DNA of 64,000 bases from an uncultured Lutimaribacter sp. GTDB lineage: Bacteria > Pseudomonadota > Alphaproteobacteria > Rhodobacterales > Rhodobacteraceae. Under the pieces are notes generated by a model, which saw nothing but the letters and a program-made list of their open reading frames with translations, was not told the DNA's origin and did not search any database. Location: positions 34,575 to 98,574 of the forward strand of contig CAJXSO010000005.1 in the NCBI GenBank assembly GCA_913061505.1. The letters run 5' to 3'. The translations under genes and the position numbers were made by a program. Shown here piece by piece: positions 44,592 through 54,056 of this stretch (the first letter of the stretch is position 1; each line of letters starts with the position of its first letter).

Positions 44592-45434
44592 ATGCCGCTT
44601 GCCAAAATTGAAGATGCCAATGCCCGGTTTCGTGCCGCGATCCGGGCATTGACGGGCATTGAATTGCCCGCGCAGAAAATTCCAATGATCGAACAGCGCT
44701 TGCGCAAACGGGTGCTGCATTGGGGCCATAGCAGCACCGAAAGCTATATGGCAGCCCTTTTGGCAGGTGAAATGGATCAGGCAGAACTGGCCATCGTGGT
44801 GGATTTGATGACCACCAACACCACCAGCTTTTTTCGCGAGGCCGAGCATTTTCAAATCCTGCGCGATGATCTGTTGCCGCAGCTTTTGCGCCCGGTGCGC
44901 GGCCAGCGCCCCAGGCTGAAACTATGGAGCGCGGCCAGCTCGGAAGGGGCCGAGGCCTATTCGCTGGCCATGGTGCTGGCCGAGGCCAACCGCCAGGGCG
45001 ACCGGTTTGACTGGGCGATTTTGGGCACCGATCTTTCGGGTCGGATGATCGAAAAGGCCACCTCGGCCATTTATGCGCCCGACCAGCTGACAGGTATTCC
45101 CGTCGATCTGGCGCGGCGCTATTTGATGCATGCATCCAGCGGGCCGATGGCTGGCAAGCTGCGCATCGTGCCCGAATTGCGCGCCCGCGTGCGGTTTCAC
45201 CAGATGAACCTGATGGACGAGAAATACCCCGTAGACCCCGGTGTGCACGTGGTTTTTCTGCGCAACATCTTAATTTATTTCGACGCCCCCACCAAAGCCG
45301 CCGTGATCGAGCGGGTCACGCGCCATTTGCGCCCCGGTGGCTATTTGTTTGTGGGTCATTCCGAAAGCATGGTGGTGCGCCACCCCGAGTTGGCACAGAT
45401 CGTGCCTACGGTGTTTCAAAAGGTGTCTGAATGA
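44592..45434 (+). CDS. cheR: Chemotaxis protein methyltransferase CheR
   Basis: 280 residues: the N-terminal helical domain ends with MTTNTTSFFREAEHFQIL, and the SAM-binding domain carries LWSAASSEGAEAYSLAMVLAE, with FLRNILIYFDAPTKAAVIERV further on and a final PGGYLFVGHSESM. It methylates receptor glutamates during adaptation. Starts three bases after cheW2 and overlaps cheB by four bases. Confidence 0.95.
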   Translation: MPLAKIEDANARFRAAIRALTGIELPAQKIPMIEQRLRKRVLHWGHSSTESYMAALLAGEMDQAELAIVVDLMTTNTTSFFREAEHFQILRDDLLPQLLRPVRGQRPRLKLWSAASSEGAEAYSLAMVLAEANRQGDRFDWAILGTDLSGRMIEKATSAIYAPDQLTGIPVDLARRYLMHASSGPMAGKLRIVPELRARVRFHQMNLMDEKYPVDPGVHVVFLRNILIYFDAPTKAAVIERVTRHLRPGGYLFVGHSESMVVRHPELAQIVPTVFQKVSE

Positions 45435-46576
45435 ATAGTAAAGCTGCGCCGCTGCGTGTTTTGGTTGTCGACGATTCCGCCTCGGCGCGGGTGATGCTGC
45501 GCCAGATCATCGAATCCGATCCCGCCCTCGAGGTGCAGGCCTTGGCCGAAGATGCCTTCGCCGCCGCGCGCATTATGGCCAATAGCTTGCCCGATGTGAT
45601 CTTGCTGGATCTTGAGATGCCGAAAATGGATGGCATCACGTTTTTGCGCAAAATCATGGCGCAGCGCCCCTTGCCGGTGGTGATTTGCTCGTCATTGAAT
45701 GCCGATGGCGCGCGCCGCAGCGTCGAGGCGATGGAGGCGGGCGCCATCGACGTTATTCGCAAGCCCGAAAAAGCCGATCGTGAAAAATTCGAAGAGGCAC
45801 GCGCCACCATTTGTGATGCCCTGATCGCCGCTGCGTTGACCGCGCGCCAGGGGCGCCGGGTTTCGGCCAGGCTGGCTGGGGGCGGGGCAGGGGCGGCAGC
45901 GCCTGTGCCACTGCGATCCACCCCGCGCCTGTCTGCCGATGAAATCTTGCCCGCCCCCAGCGCCTTGCGGCCACCGCCCCCCACGCAGCCGGTTGTCTGC
46001 ATTGGTGCCTCGACCGGCGGCACCGAGGCGCTGGGCCAGATCCTGTGCGATTTGCCCCCTGATGCCCCCGCAATTGTGGTGGTGCAGCACATGCCAAAAG
46101 GCTTTACCGCCGCATTTTCGGCACGGCTAAACGGCCTGGCCCAGATCGAGGTGCTGGAAGCCACCGAGGGGCTGGCTGTGAAACAGGGGCGCTGCATCAT
46201 TGCCGCGGGCGACAGCCATATGTTGCTGCGCCGCAGTGGCACCGCCTACCGGGTCGAGCTATCAAACGGCCCCGCCGTCAGCCGGCACAGGCCATCGGTT
46301 GATGTGCTGTTTCGCAGCGCCGCGCAGGCCGCGGGCGCCAATGCCTTGGGCATTTTGCTGACGGGCATGGGCGTGGATGGCGCCCAATGCCTGGGCGAAA
46401 TGATGCGCGCAGGCGCCCATACGATTGCCCAAAACGAAGAAACCTGTGTGGTTTATGGCATGCCGCGCGAGGCGGTGCAGCTGGGCCATGCCCGCCAGGT
46501 GCTGGGCCTGCCCCGCATGAGCGGTGCCATCACCGGATTTGCCCGGTTACATGGCAGCAAAGCCGAGGTGGTGTGA
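45431..46576 (+). CDS. cheB: Chemotaxis response regulator methylesterase CheB
   Basis: 381 residues: an N-terminal receiver (VVDDSASARVMLRQII, phosphoacceptor Asp in VILLDLEMPKMDG, KPEKADRE) joined by a Pro/Ala linker to the methylesterase domain with the catalytic Ser in CIGASTGGTEAL, His in VVQHMPKGFT and Asp in LTGMGVDGAQ. It removes receptor methyl groups. Coupled by ATGA to cheR and by TGATG to the following coiled-coil gene. No cheD is present. Confidence 0.96.
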   Translation: MNSKAAPLRVLVVDDSASARVMLRQIIESDPALEVQALAEDAFAAARIMANSLPDVILLDLEMPKMDGITFLRKIMAQRPLPVVICSSLNADGARRSVEAMEAGAIDVIRKPEKADREKFEEARATICDALIAAALTARQGRRVSARLAGGGAGAAAPVPLRSTPRLSADEILPAPSALRPPPPTQPVVCIGASTGGTEALGQILCDLPPDAPAIVVVQHMPKGFTAAFSARLNGLAQIEVLEATEGLAVKQGRCIIAAGDSHMLLRRSGTAYRVELSNGPAVSRHRPSVDVLFRSAAQAAGANALGILLTGMGVDGAQCLGEMMRAGAHTIAQNEETCVVYGMPREAVQLGHARQVLGLPRMSGAITGFARLHGSKAEVV

Positions 46577-48339
46577 TGCGTGATGGCAGCTTTTTCGCCC
46601 CTCAGCCGCAGCCCTCTTTGGCCGGCAGCCTGGCATGGTTGGGCCAGTTTCGTGCCGCGCTCGAGCAGGTGTTTTCCGAGGCGGGCGACGATCTGGGCCA
46701 GGCCCTGGCCAATTTGGGTGCATTGAGCGGGCAGTTTCGCCAGTTGGAAACCACCCTCGGCCCCCAGGCCGAAGCGGCGCTGGTGGGCTTGATCGATGAA
46801 ATCACCGCCCATTTGGCCGATCTGCAAGACGATTGCGGCGCCTTTACATCGGTGTCAGACAAGCTGCGCAAATCGGTTGCCGCCATCGCGCAGCAGGTGC
46901 GCGAACTGGATAATGTGGTGCGCACCATCGCCAATATTTCCATAAATGCGCGCATCCAGGGCAACAGCCTGGTGCCGCCGCGCCCGCAGGTGGTGGCCTT
47001 TATCGAACGGCTGGCGGCGATGTCGCAGGAATCGGAAACGATTTTGGCGGAAATCAACGATGCCATGGCCTCGGTCGGGCTGGATATGGGCGCGATGGAG
47101 GATGGCCAGCGCGATTTGGTGCGCGAATTAACCCAAACCGTCTTTCCCGCGATCGAGGGGTTCACCCGCATGTCGCAGGAGATGCACAACAGCCAGGGCG
47201 ATATTCAGCAGGCCTCGGCCGAACTGGCGGGCCAGGCGCAAAAGATCGAGGCGCAGGTGGGGCAGCTGATTGTGGCGCTGCAAATCGGCGATTCCACGCG
47301 CCAACGTCTGGAACGGGCCGAAGACACGCTGGGCCAGGCCATGGCGCAAGAGGATAGGGGCGTGAAACCCCTGGCGCATTTGGCACTGGCGCTCGAGCAG
47401 GGCGCGCTGGACGCCGCCGAAGGCCAGCTGACGCAGGCCTTGGATGCGTTGCGCGCTTTGGGCCTGCACGCCCGATCTGTGCTGTCTGGCCCGGCCACGG
47501 CTGCGATTACCGGCAATGCGTTTCTGGCCCAAACCGCCCCCCACAACGCCCGTCAACGGCTGGCCAAAAGCCTGCAGGTGAACGACCAGCGCTTTGCCGC
47601 GCTCAAAACGCGGGCGGGCGCGGTGCAAGAGCGGCTTGGCGTGATCTTGCGCCACGAGGCCACGCTGCGCCGCATCGCGCAGGAAATTCGCCTGTCTGGG
47701 GTGAATGCGGTGATCATCTGCGCGAAACTGGGCGAAGATGGCCGGGCCTTGCGCGAATTGGCCCATTGGCTGCGCGATCTGACCGATGCCAGCGATGCGA
47801 TCATCGCGCATTTGCAGGGCATTCTGGCGCAGGCGCGCGACAGCCTGCATCAGCTGACCGAGGCGCGCATTGGCCGGCTCGAGCAGCTGTTGCAGATCTT
47901 TGCGCAGGCCTCGGAAAATCTGGATCAGCTGTTGCAGGGGGCCGCCGCCGATGTGGGCAAAACCGCCAAGGAATTTGCCCATAGCGCGGTGGTCTTGCCG
48001 CAACATCTGTCCAATGCCACCGATTTGCTGGATGGGGTGCAGGCCCAAATCGCCCAGAGGCGCCCCGCCCAGGCGCAGCTGGAACAGGGCCTGGCGCTGA
48101 TGCCCCAGCCCCTGCCAGAAACGCTGGATGCCGCCCCGCTGGGCCTGGTTTTGCAGCGGCTTTATGCGCTTTATACCATGCAGGCCGAACGCCAGATCCA
48201 CAGCCAGATCATCGATGGCTATGCCCAGCCTGTGCCCGATGCGCGCCCGCCTGCGCCCAAACCTGCGCGCCCGGCGGTGCCAGAACCGCTGCCTGAATCC
48301 ACCGGGGAAACAGACGATCTGGAAGATATTTTCTTTTAA
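46576..48339 (+). CDS. Cytoplasmic coiled-coil chemotaxis protein with CheZ-like motifs
   Basis: 587 residues, no membrane helix. Two stretches resemble receptor signalling hairpins: LDNVVRTIANISINARIQG (111-129) and LRRIAQEIRLSGVNAVIICAKLGEDG region (364-389). Between them, LQIGDSTRQRLERAEDTL (235-252) matches the CheZ active-site helix, where the catalytic pair is D-x-x-x-Q (here Asp239 and Gln243 in DSTRQ). A Pro-rich linker leads to the extreme C-terminus TDDLEDIFF, which resembles the CheY-binding tail of CheZ (DDLLDSLGF type). I infer a CheY-P phosphatase fused to a receptor-like scaffold. It is the last gene of the operon, overlapping cheB by one base; no cheZ, cheC, cheX or cheD is seen nearby. 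Confidence 0.7.
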   Translation: MRDGSFFAPQPQPSLAGSLAWLGQFRAALEQVFSEAGDDLGQALANLGALSGQFRQLETTLGPQAEAALVGLIDEITAHLADLQDDCGAFTSVSDKLRKSVAAIAQQVRELDNVVRTIANISINARIQGNSLVPPRPQVVAFIERLAAMSQESETILAEINDAMASVGLDMGAMEDGQRDLVRELTQTVFPAIEGFTRMSQEMHNSQGDIQQASAELAGQAQKIEAQVGQLIVALQIGDSTRQRLERAEDTLGQAMAQEDRGVKPLAHLALALEQGALDAAEGQLTQALDALRALGLHARSVLSGPATAAITGNAFLAQTAPHNARQRLAKSLQVNDQRFAALKTRAGAVQERLGVILRHEATLRRIAQEIRLSGVNAVIICAKLGEDGRALRELAHWLRDLTDASDAIIAHLQGILAQARDSLHQLTEARIGRLEQLLQIFAQASENLDQLLQGAAADVGKTAKEFAHSAVVLPQHLSNATDLLDGVQAQIAQRRPAQAQLEQGLALMPQPLPETLDAAPLGLVLQRLYALYTMQAERQIHSQIIDGYAQPVPDARPPAPKPARPAVPEPLPESTGETDDLEDIFF

Positions 48340-48366
48340 AACCAACTGGTTTCACGGCAATCTTAT

Positions 48367-48399
48367 GGGGCAGGGCAGGTTTTTCCGCCTTGCCCCTTT
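48367..48399 (+). terminator. Terminator of the chemotaxis operon
   Basis: An imperfect G/C stem beginning GGGGCA and closing TGCCCC with a T-rich loop is followed by TTTCCTT. It lies 28 bases beyond the last operon stop. Confidence 0.65.
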
Positions 48400-48446
48400 C
48401 CTTGCGCAAGACAGCGGTTAATCTGGCGCCAAAGCGGAGATATGCC

Positions 48447-49877
48447 ATGACCGAAAAGCGCCCACAGGGGCTAGACCCTGCCACCCCCGATGCCTTTCGT
48501 CAGGCGGCGCATCAGGTGTTGGACGCCTGTCTTGACCAGCTGTTTGCGGCAGCTGATCACCCCTGGCAGCCCGTGCCTGCCGATGTTGTGGCGCGCTATC
48601 AAATCACCGGTGCCCCGATCGGGGAACAGGCGCTGGCCGCGCGATTGGTGCAAGATATCTTGCCCTATGGCACCGGCAACACGCACCCGCGGTTTTTTGG
48701 CTGGGTGCATGGCACCGGGCTGGCTGTGGGGCTGATGTCGGAATTGGTGGCAGCCACCATGAATGCCAATGTCGGCGGCCGCGATCATGGCGCGGTTTAC
48801 ACCGAACGCGCGGTCATCGATTGGGCGCGCGGCGTTTTTGGCTTTCCGCAAGGGGCCAGCGGCGTGCTGGTCAGCGGCACCAGCCAGGCCACGGTGATTG
48901 CGCTGGCTGCGGCGCGGGTGCGCGCCTTGGGGGCAGGTGTGCGAAAAACCGGGCAGGGCGGGCAGCGCCTGGTCGCCTATGCCGGGGCGGGGGTGCATAA
49001 TGCCACCAAAAAGGCGATCGAGCTGTTGGGCATTGGTGCTGATAATCTGCGCGCCATTCCCGAAACCGATCAGGGTATGGATCTGGCCGCGCTCGCGGCG
49101 GCTGTGGCGGCAGATCGTGCGGCGGGGGCTGTGCCATTTGCCGTTGTGGGCACCGCAGGATCGGTTGATTTGGGGCGTTTTGATGATTTGAACCGCCTGG
49201 CTGATCTGGCGGCCGAGCATGGGCTTTGGCTGCATGTGGATGGGGCCTTTGGGGCCTGGGCGCGGCTGGCTGGCGCCCCGTGGGATGGGCTGGTGGCGGG
49301 GATCGAGCGCGCCGATAGCCTGGCCTGCGATTTTCACAAATGGATGTATGTGCCCTATGATTGCGGCATGGTTTTGCTGCGCAACGAGGATGAACACCGC
49401 GCAGCTTTCGCCGCGCGCCCCTCGTATCTGCAGGGGCAAGACCGGGGTTTGGCCGGGGGCGACCCGTGGTTTTGCGACTATGGTATTGATCTGTCGCGGG
49501 GCAACCGGGGGCTAAAGGTATGGGCGGCGCTGATGGCCTATGGGCCTGATCGTTTGGGCGCAGCCATTGCTGACAATTGCGAACGTGCCGCGCAAATGGG
49601 GCAGTTGGTGCAGGCCAGCCCGCATATGGCGTTGATGGCGCCGGTGGTGTCGAACCTGTGCGTATTCACCGCCGATACCCGCCTGCCACCGGCCGAACAA
49701 AGCGCGCTGAACACAAAGATCGCCCAAGATCTGCAATTGGCAGGGGTGGCGGTGTTTTCTACCGTTACGCTGAACGGCATCACCGCCTTGCGCGCAGCGA
49801 TCACCAACCATCGCACCCGGCCCGATGATATTGCCCTGGCCATTGCCGCTGTTGAACGCGCGCGCGCGGGCGGCTAG
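48447..49877 (+). CDS. Group II PLP-dependent amino-acid decarboxylase
   Basis: A 476-residue member of the aromatic-L-amino-acid/glutamate decarboxylase fold. Motifs: HPRFFGWVHGTG, GVLVSGTSQATVIALAAAR (PLP phosphate site), WLHVDGAFGAWARLAG, and the Schiff-base Lys in SLACDFHKWMYVPYDCG. Substrate not determinable; aromatic amino acids or diaminobutyrate-like compounds are possible. GGAGA precedes the ATG at 48447. Its stop shares a CTAG with the convergent Lrp gene. Confidence 0.86.
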   Translation: MTEKRPQGLDPATPDAFRQAAHQVLDACLDQLFAAADHPWQPVPADVVARYQITGAPIGEQALAARLVQDILPYGTGNTHPRFFGWVHGTGLAVGLMSELVAATMNANVGGRDHGAVYTERAVIDWARGVFGFPQGASGVLVSGTSQATVIALAAARVRALGAGVRKTGQGGQRLVAYAGAGVHNATKKAIELLGIGADNLRAIPETDQGMDLAALAAAVAADRAAGAVPFAVVGTAGSVDLGRFDDLNRLADLAAEHGLWLHVDGAFGAWARLAGAPWDGLVAGIERADSLACDFHKWMYVPYDCGMVLLRNEDEHRAAFAARPSYLQGQDRGLAGGDPWFCDYGIDLSRGNRGLKVWAALMAYGPDRLGAAIADNCERAAQMGQLVQASPHMALMAPVVSNLCVFTADTRLPPAEQSALNTKIAQDLQLAGVAVFSTVTLNGITALRAAITNHRTRPDDIALAIAAVERARAGG

Positions 49878-50344
49878 ACGCTGGCCTCTTTGACCGATTG
49901 CATGGAAACATGGGTCGAGGTCGAGGCGACATAGGGCAGGGCCGATATCACCTCGCCCAGCACCTGGCGATAGGTTTGAATATCGCGGGTGCGCACCTTG
50001 ATCAGGTAGTCGAAACTGCCTGCAATCATATGGCATTGCTCGATTTCGGGCACTTTCAGCACTGCGCTGTTAAAGGCAGACAGCGCTTTTTCTGTGGTTT
50101 CGCTCAGCTTGACCTCGGCAAAGGCCACATGTTCCAGCCCCAGTTTCTGCGGGTTCAACACGGCGCGAAACCCGGCGATATAGCCCTGATCCTGCAGGCG
50201 CTTTACACGCACCTGCGCGGGGCTTTTCGACAGGCCCACGCGGCGGGCCAGATCGGCGATCGACATGCGCCCGTCCATCGACAATTCGCGCAGAATCTTT
50301 TGGTCGATCCGGTCTAATTCATCGGGGGTTGCGCCAAAGATCAT
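49874..50344 (-). CDS. putR: Lrp/AsnC family regulator, probable PutR
   Basis: 156 residues: winged helix (ELDRIDQKILRELSMDGRMS, ADLARRVGLSKSPAQVRVKRLQ) and a RAM domain (VPEIEQCHMIAGSFDYLIKVRTRDIQTYR). It is transcribed divergently from putA, the same arrangement as the proline-responsive activator PutR in other alphaproteobacteria, hence the symbol, which is an inference from context. The gap between them contains an ACAGG / CCTGT inverted repeat and AT-rich sequence. Confidence 0.8.
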   Translation of the reverse strand: MIFGATPDELDRIDQKILRELSMDGRMSIADLARRVGLSKSPAQVRVKRLQDQGYIAGFRAVLNPQKLGLEHVAFAEVKLSETTEKALSAFNSAVLKVPEIEQCHMIAGSFDYLIKVRTRDIQTYRQVLGEVISALPYVASTSTHVSMQSVKEASV

Positions 50345-50401
50345 ATTCTCGCCCTTAAAAATGCTAATAATAAAGCCTATCGTTTTGCCTAAGCGAAATC
50401 A

Positions 50402-50418
50402 ACAGGACAAACGCCTGT
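50402..50418. promoter_or_regulatory. Inverted repeat in the putR / putA intergenic region
   Basis: ACAGG and CCTGT are separated by 7 bases, in the 193-base divergent gap (50345-50537). The spacing is compatible with an Lrp-type dimer site, but no conserved comparison was possible. Confidence 0.4.
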
Positions 50419-50537
50419 GAAAATGGCGCTATTTTGGGGGTAAGCGGGGCAAAGGGCTGGCGATGCCGCATCAGGCCAGCCTGCCGCCCGCTTTCCACCT
50501 TTTTGCAGCCCCCCGCGGGCTTTTTCAGGATGCCGCC

Positions 50538-53500
50538 ATGACCCGTTTGCCCGCCCTGCGTTCTGCCATCAGCGCCGCCCGCCATATCGATGAAGATGCC
50601 CAGCTTGCCCGCCTGCAGCAGGCCCATGCCCCTAGCGCGGCGCAGCGCGCTGCGGCCCATGACAGGGCCTGCGCGCTGGTGCGCGATATTCGCGGGGCCG
50701 ACAACCCCGGGCTGATGGAGGTGTTTTTGTCGGAATATGGGCTATCGACCAAAGAGGGCGTTGCGCTGATGTGCTTGGCCGAGGCGCTGCTGCGGGTGCC
50801 TGACCGCGAAACCATGGATGACCTGATCGAAGATAAGATTGCGCCATCGGAATGGGGGGCGCATCTGGGGCGTTCGTCCTCGTCTTTGGTGAATGCATCA
50901 ACCTGGGCATTGATGCTGACGGGCAAGGTGCTGCAAGACGAACAATCGCCGGGCCTGGTGCATGTGTTGCACGGGGCCATAAAACGCCTGGGCGAGCCTG
51001 TCATCCGCTCGGCTGTGGCGCGGGCGATGAAGGAATTGGGCCAGCAATTTGTGTTGGGCCAAACCATTTCCGAGGCGGTCAAACGTGGCCAGGCGCGCGC
51101 CAAGCTGGGCTATACCTATTCCTATGACATGCTGGGCGAAGCGGCGCTAACAGTCGAAGATGCGGCCAGCTATCACGCGGCCTATGCCGATGCGATTGCG
51201 CAGCTGGCGGGGCAGTGTGTGTCTGAAGATATCCGCGCAAACCCCGGAATTTCCATCAAATTATCGGCCATCCACCCGCGCTACGAAGAGGGCAAGAAAG
51301 CCCGCGTTATGGCCGAACTGGTGCCCGCCACGCTAGAGCTGGCTTTGCTGGCGCGCAATGCCGGCATGGGGCTGAACATCGATGCAGAAGAGGCAGACAG
51401 GCTGGATCTGTCGCTAGATGTGATCGAAGCGGTGCTGCGCGACCCGCGGCTTGCCGGTTGGGATGGGTTTGGCGTGGTGGTGCAGGCCTATGGAAAACGC
51501 GCCCCCGAGGTGCTGGATTGGCTTTACGCCTTGGCAGATAGCCTTGATCGCAAAATCATGGTGCGCCTGGTCAAAGGCGCCTATTGGGATAGCGAGATCA
51601 AGCGCGCGCAGGTGGAGGGGCTGAAAACCTTTCCGGTCTACACCCGCAAAGTGGCAACCGATGTGTCTTATCTGTGCTGCGCCTCGAAATTGCTGGGCAT
51701 GACCGATCGGATCTATCCGCAATTTGCCACCCATAACGCCCATAGCGTTGCCGCAATTCTGGAAATGGCGGCGGATCAGACCGACAGTTTCGAATTCCAG
51801 CGCCTGCATGGCATGGGCGAGGCGCTGCACGAATTGGTGCGCAAAACCGCGCACACCCGCTGCCGCATTTACGCCCCCGTGGGGGCGCATCGCGATTTGC
51901 TGGCTTATCTGGTGCGGCGTTTGCTGGAAAACGGCGCCAATTCCTCGTTTGTCAATCAGATCGTCGATGCCTCGGTGCCCCCCGCCGAGGTGGCCGCCGA
52001 CCCGTTTTTGGCGCTGCCCCTATCGCAGCGCAGCGCGGCCGTGCGCAGCCCCGAGGCGCTTTATCACCCCGAACGCCCAAATTCCAAAGGTTGGGACCTG
52101 CACGAGCGTGAAGATCTGGCCGCGATCGAGGCCGCCCGCGCCCCCTATCGCCACAGCCAATGGCAGGCCGCACCGCGTTTGGCGGGGCCTGTCGCCCCGG
52201 CAGGCGCCGCGGCAGAGGTTGCGGTGATCAACCCCGCAAACCCGGGCGATCTGGTGGGGCATGTGCACTATGCCAGCGCCGCAGATGTGGAAACCGCGCT
52301 CAGCACTGCCCTGCCATGGGATGCGCCCGCCGCAGCGCGCGCCGCAGCGCTGAACCAGGTAGCCGATTTGTACGAGGCCCATTTTGGCACATTTTTTGCG
52401 CTTTTGGCGCGCGAGGCGGGCAAAACCCCAAATGATTGCGTGGGCGAGCTGCGCGAGGCGGTCGATTTCCTGCGCTATTATGCAGCGCAATCCTTGCAGC
52501 TGAACGGTGCTGCGCGGGGTATTTTCGCCTGTATCAGCCCGTGGAATTTCCCCTTGGCCATCTTCACAGGCCAAATCGCAGCAGCCCTTGCAGCGGGCAA
52601 TGCCGTGCTGGCCAAACCGGCCGAGGCCACCTGCCTGACCGCTGATTTTGCGGTGCAGCTGATGCATCAGGCCGGGGTGCCCGGGGCCGCGCTGCAGCTG
52701 TTGCCAGGGCTGGGCGCCGATGTGGGCGCCCGCCTGTCTAGCGACCCGCGCGTGGCGGGGGTGTGTTTTACCGGCTCAACCGCCACTGCGCAGGCCATCA
52801 ACCGCAGCATGGCGCAAACAATGGCGCCCGAGGCGCCCTTGATCGCCGAAACCGGCGGGCTGAATGCGATGATCGTCGACAGCACAGCCCTGCCGGAACA
52901 GGCGGTGCGCGATATTGTGGCCTCGGCCTTTCAATCGGCGGGCCAGCGCTGTTCGGCCTTGCGCTGCCTTTATCTGCAAGAAGATATCGCCAAGCCGTTT
53001 CTGACGATGCTTTTTGGCGCGATGGATCAGCTGCATCTGGGCGATCCGTGGGATCATGCCACCGATGTGGGCCCCCTGATCGATGCCCGTGCCAAGGCCG
53101 ATTTCACCGATTATATCGCCCATGCCCGCGCCGAAGGCCGGGTGTTAAAGGCGCTCTCCGTGCCCGAAGAGGGGCATTTCCTGGCCCCCACGGTGATTGC
53201 GGTGACGGGCATTGCCGATCTCAAGCGCGAGATATTTGGCCCGGTGCTGCATGTGGCCACCTTTAAGGCAGACCAGATCGATCAGGTGGTCGATCATATC
53301 AATGCCACGGGCTATGGGCTGACATTTGGCCTGCACACCCGCATCGATGGCCGGGTCGAGCAGGTGCTGAGCCGCCTGAAAGTGGGCAACGCCTATGTGA
53401 ACCGCAACCAGATTGGGGCCATCGTGGGCAGCCAGCCCTTTGGCGGCGAGGGGTTATCAGGCACGGGGCCAAAGGCCGGCGGGCCAAATTACCTGCCCCG

Positions 53501-54056
53501 TTTCCAGGCCGATCTGCTGCCCGCCTTGCCCGCACAGCCGGCCCAACCCGTAGACGTAGACGAGGTGCAGCGCCGGTTGCGCCATCTGGCCCAACAGGAT
53601 CTGCCCTGCATGGGGGTGGCCGATTTGCCCGGGCCTACGGGCGAATCAAACCGCCTGTCGGTCTATGGGCGCGGCACGGTGTTGTGCCTGGGCCCCAGCG
53701 CCGATGCTGCGCTGGAACAGGCGCGCATGGCCCGCGAGGCGGGCGCGCATGTGCTGGCCATTGCCCCCGGTGTGCCGCCGGCCCTGGGGCTGGATGGCTG
53801 GTTGCCGCGCGGCGCGCTTGAGCATTTGCAGGGCATTGCCCTGGTGGCCCATTGGGGCGAGGGCGCCGATCTGGCCGCGGTGCGCCGCGCTTTGGCGGCA
53901 CGCGCTGGCGCCTTGGTGCCGCTGGCCGCGTGCCAGGATCTGGGGCCGCGCGCGCGGATCGAGCGGCATGTGTGCATCGATACCACGGCCGCGGGCGGCA
54001 ATGCGGCGCTGCTGGCGGCGGAAAGCGAGGCTGCTTTGCAGATGGCAGCCTCGTAA
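50538..54056 (+). CDS. putA: Bifunctional proline dehydrogenase / L-glutamate gamma-semialdehyde dehydrogenase
   Basis: 1172 residues from the ATG at 50538 (an ATG 75 bases upstream is possible). The proline dehydrogenase barrel covers roughly 150-450 (IKLSAIHPRYEEGKK, NIDAEEADRLDLSL, VRLVKGAYWDSEIKRAQVEG, FATHNAHSV). An aldehyde dehydrogenase follows (CISPWNFPLAIFTGQIAAAL, catalytic Glu in AETGGLNAM, catalytic Cys in SAGQRCSALR), then a C-terminal conserved region typical of PutA. It oxidises proline to glutamate with substrate channelling at the inner membrane. There is no N-terminal ribbon-helix-helix domain, so it cannot self-regulate; the divergent Lrp protein probably does so. Confidence 0.96.
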   Translation: MTRLPALRSAISAARHIDEDAQLARLQQAHAPSAAQRAAAHDRACALVRDIRGADNPGLMEVFLSEYGLSTKEGVALMCLAEALLRVPDRETMDDLIEDKIAPSEWGAHLGRSSSSLVNASTWALMLTGKVLQDEQSPGLVHVLHGAIKRLGEPVIRSAVARAMKELGQQFVLGQTISEAVKRGQARAKLGYTYSYDMLGEAALTVEDAASYHAAYADAIAQLAGQCVSEDIRANPGISIKLSAIHPRYEEGKKARVMAELVPATLELALLARNAGMGLNIDAEEADRLDLSLDVIEAVLRDPRLAGWDGFGVVVQAYGKRAPEVLDWLYALADSLDRKIMVRLVKGAYWDSEIKRAQVEGLKTFPVYTRKVATDVSYLCCASKLLGMTDRIYPQFATHNAHSVAAILEMAADQTDSFEFQRLHGMGEALHELVRKTAHTRCRIYAPVGAHRDLLAYLVRRLLENGANSSFVNQIVDASVPPAEVAADPFLALPLSQRSAAVRSPEALYHPERPNSKGWDLHEREDLAAIEAARAPYRHSQWQAAPRLAGPVAPAGAAAEVAVINPANPGDLVGHVHYASAADVETALSTALPWDAPAAARAAALNQVADLYEAHFGTFFALLAREAGKTPNDCVGELREAVDFLRYYAAQSLQLNGAARGIFACISPWNFPLAIFTGQIAAALAAGNAVLAKPAEATCLTADFAVQLMHQAGVPGAALQLLPGLGADVGARLSSDPRVAGVCFTGSTATAQAINRSMAQTMAPEAPLIAETGGLNAMIVDSTALPEQAVRDIVASAFQSAGQRCSALRCLYLQEDIAKPFLTMLFGAMDQLHLGDPWDHATDVGPLIDARAKADFTDYIAHARAEGRVLKALSVPEEGHFLAPTVIAVTGIADLKREIFGPVLHVATFKADQIDQVVDHINATGYGLTFGLHTRIDGRVEQVLSRLKVGNAYVNRNQIGAIVGSQPFGGEGLSGTGPKAGGPNYLPRFQADLLPALPAQPAQPVDVDEVQRRLRHLAQQDLPCMGVADLPGPTGESNRLSVYGRGTVLCLGPSADAALEQARMAREAGAHVLAIAPGVPPALGLDGWLPRGALEHLQGIALVAHWGEGADLAAVRRALAARAGALVPLAACQDLGPRARIERHVCIDTTAAGGNAALLAAESEAALQMAAS

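Noticed and set aside
43338..44855. 505-codon minus-strand frame across mcp and cheW
   Set aside because: It spans two well-supported plus-strand genes and their junction, has biased low-complexity composition, and matches no family.
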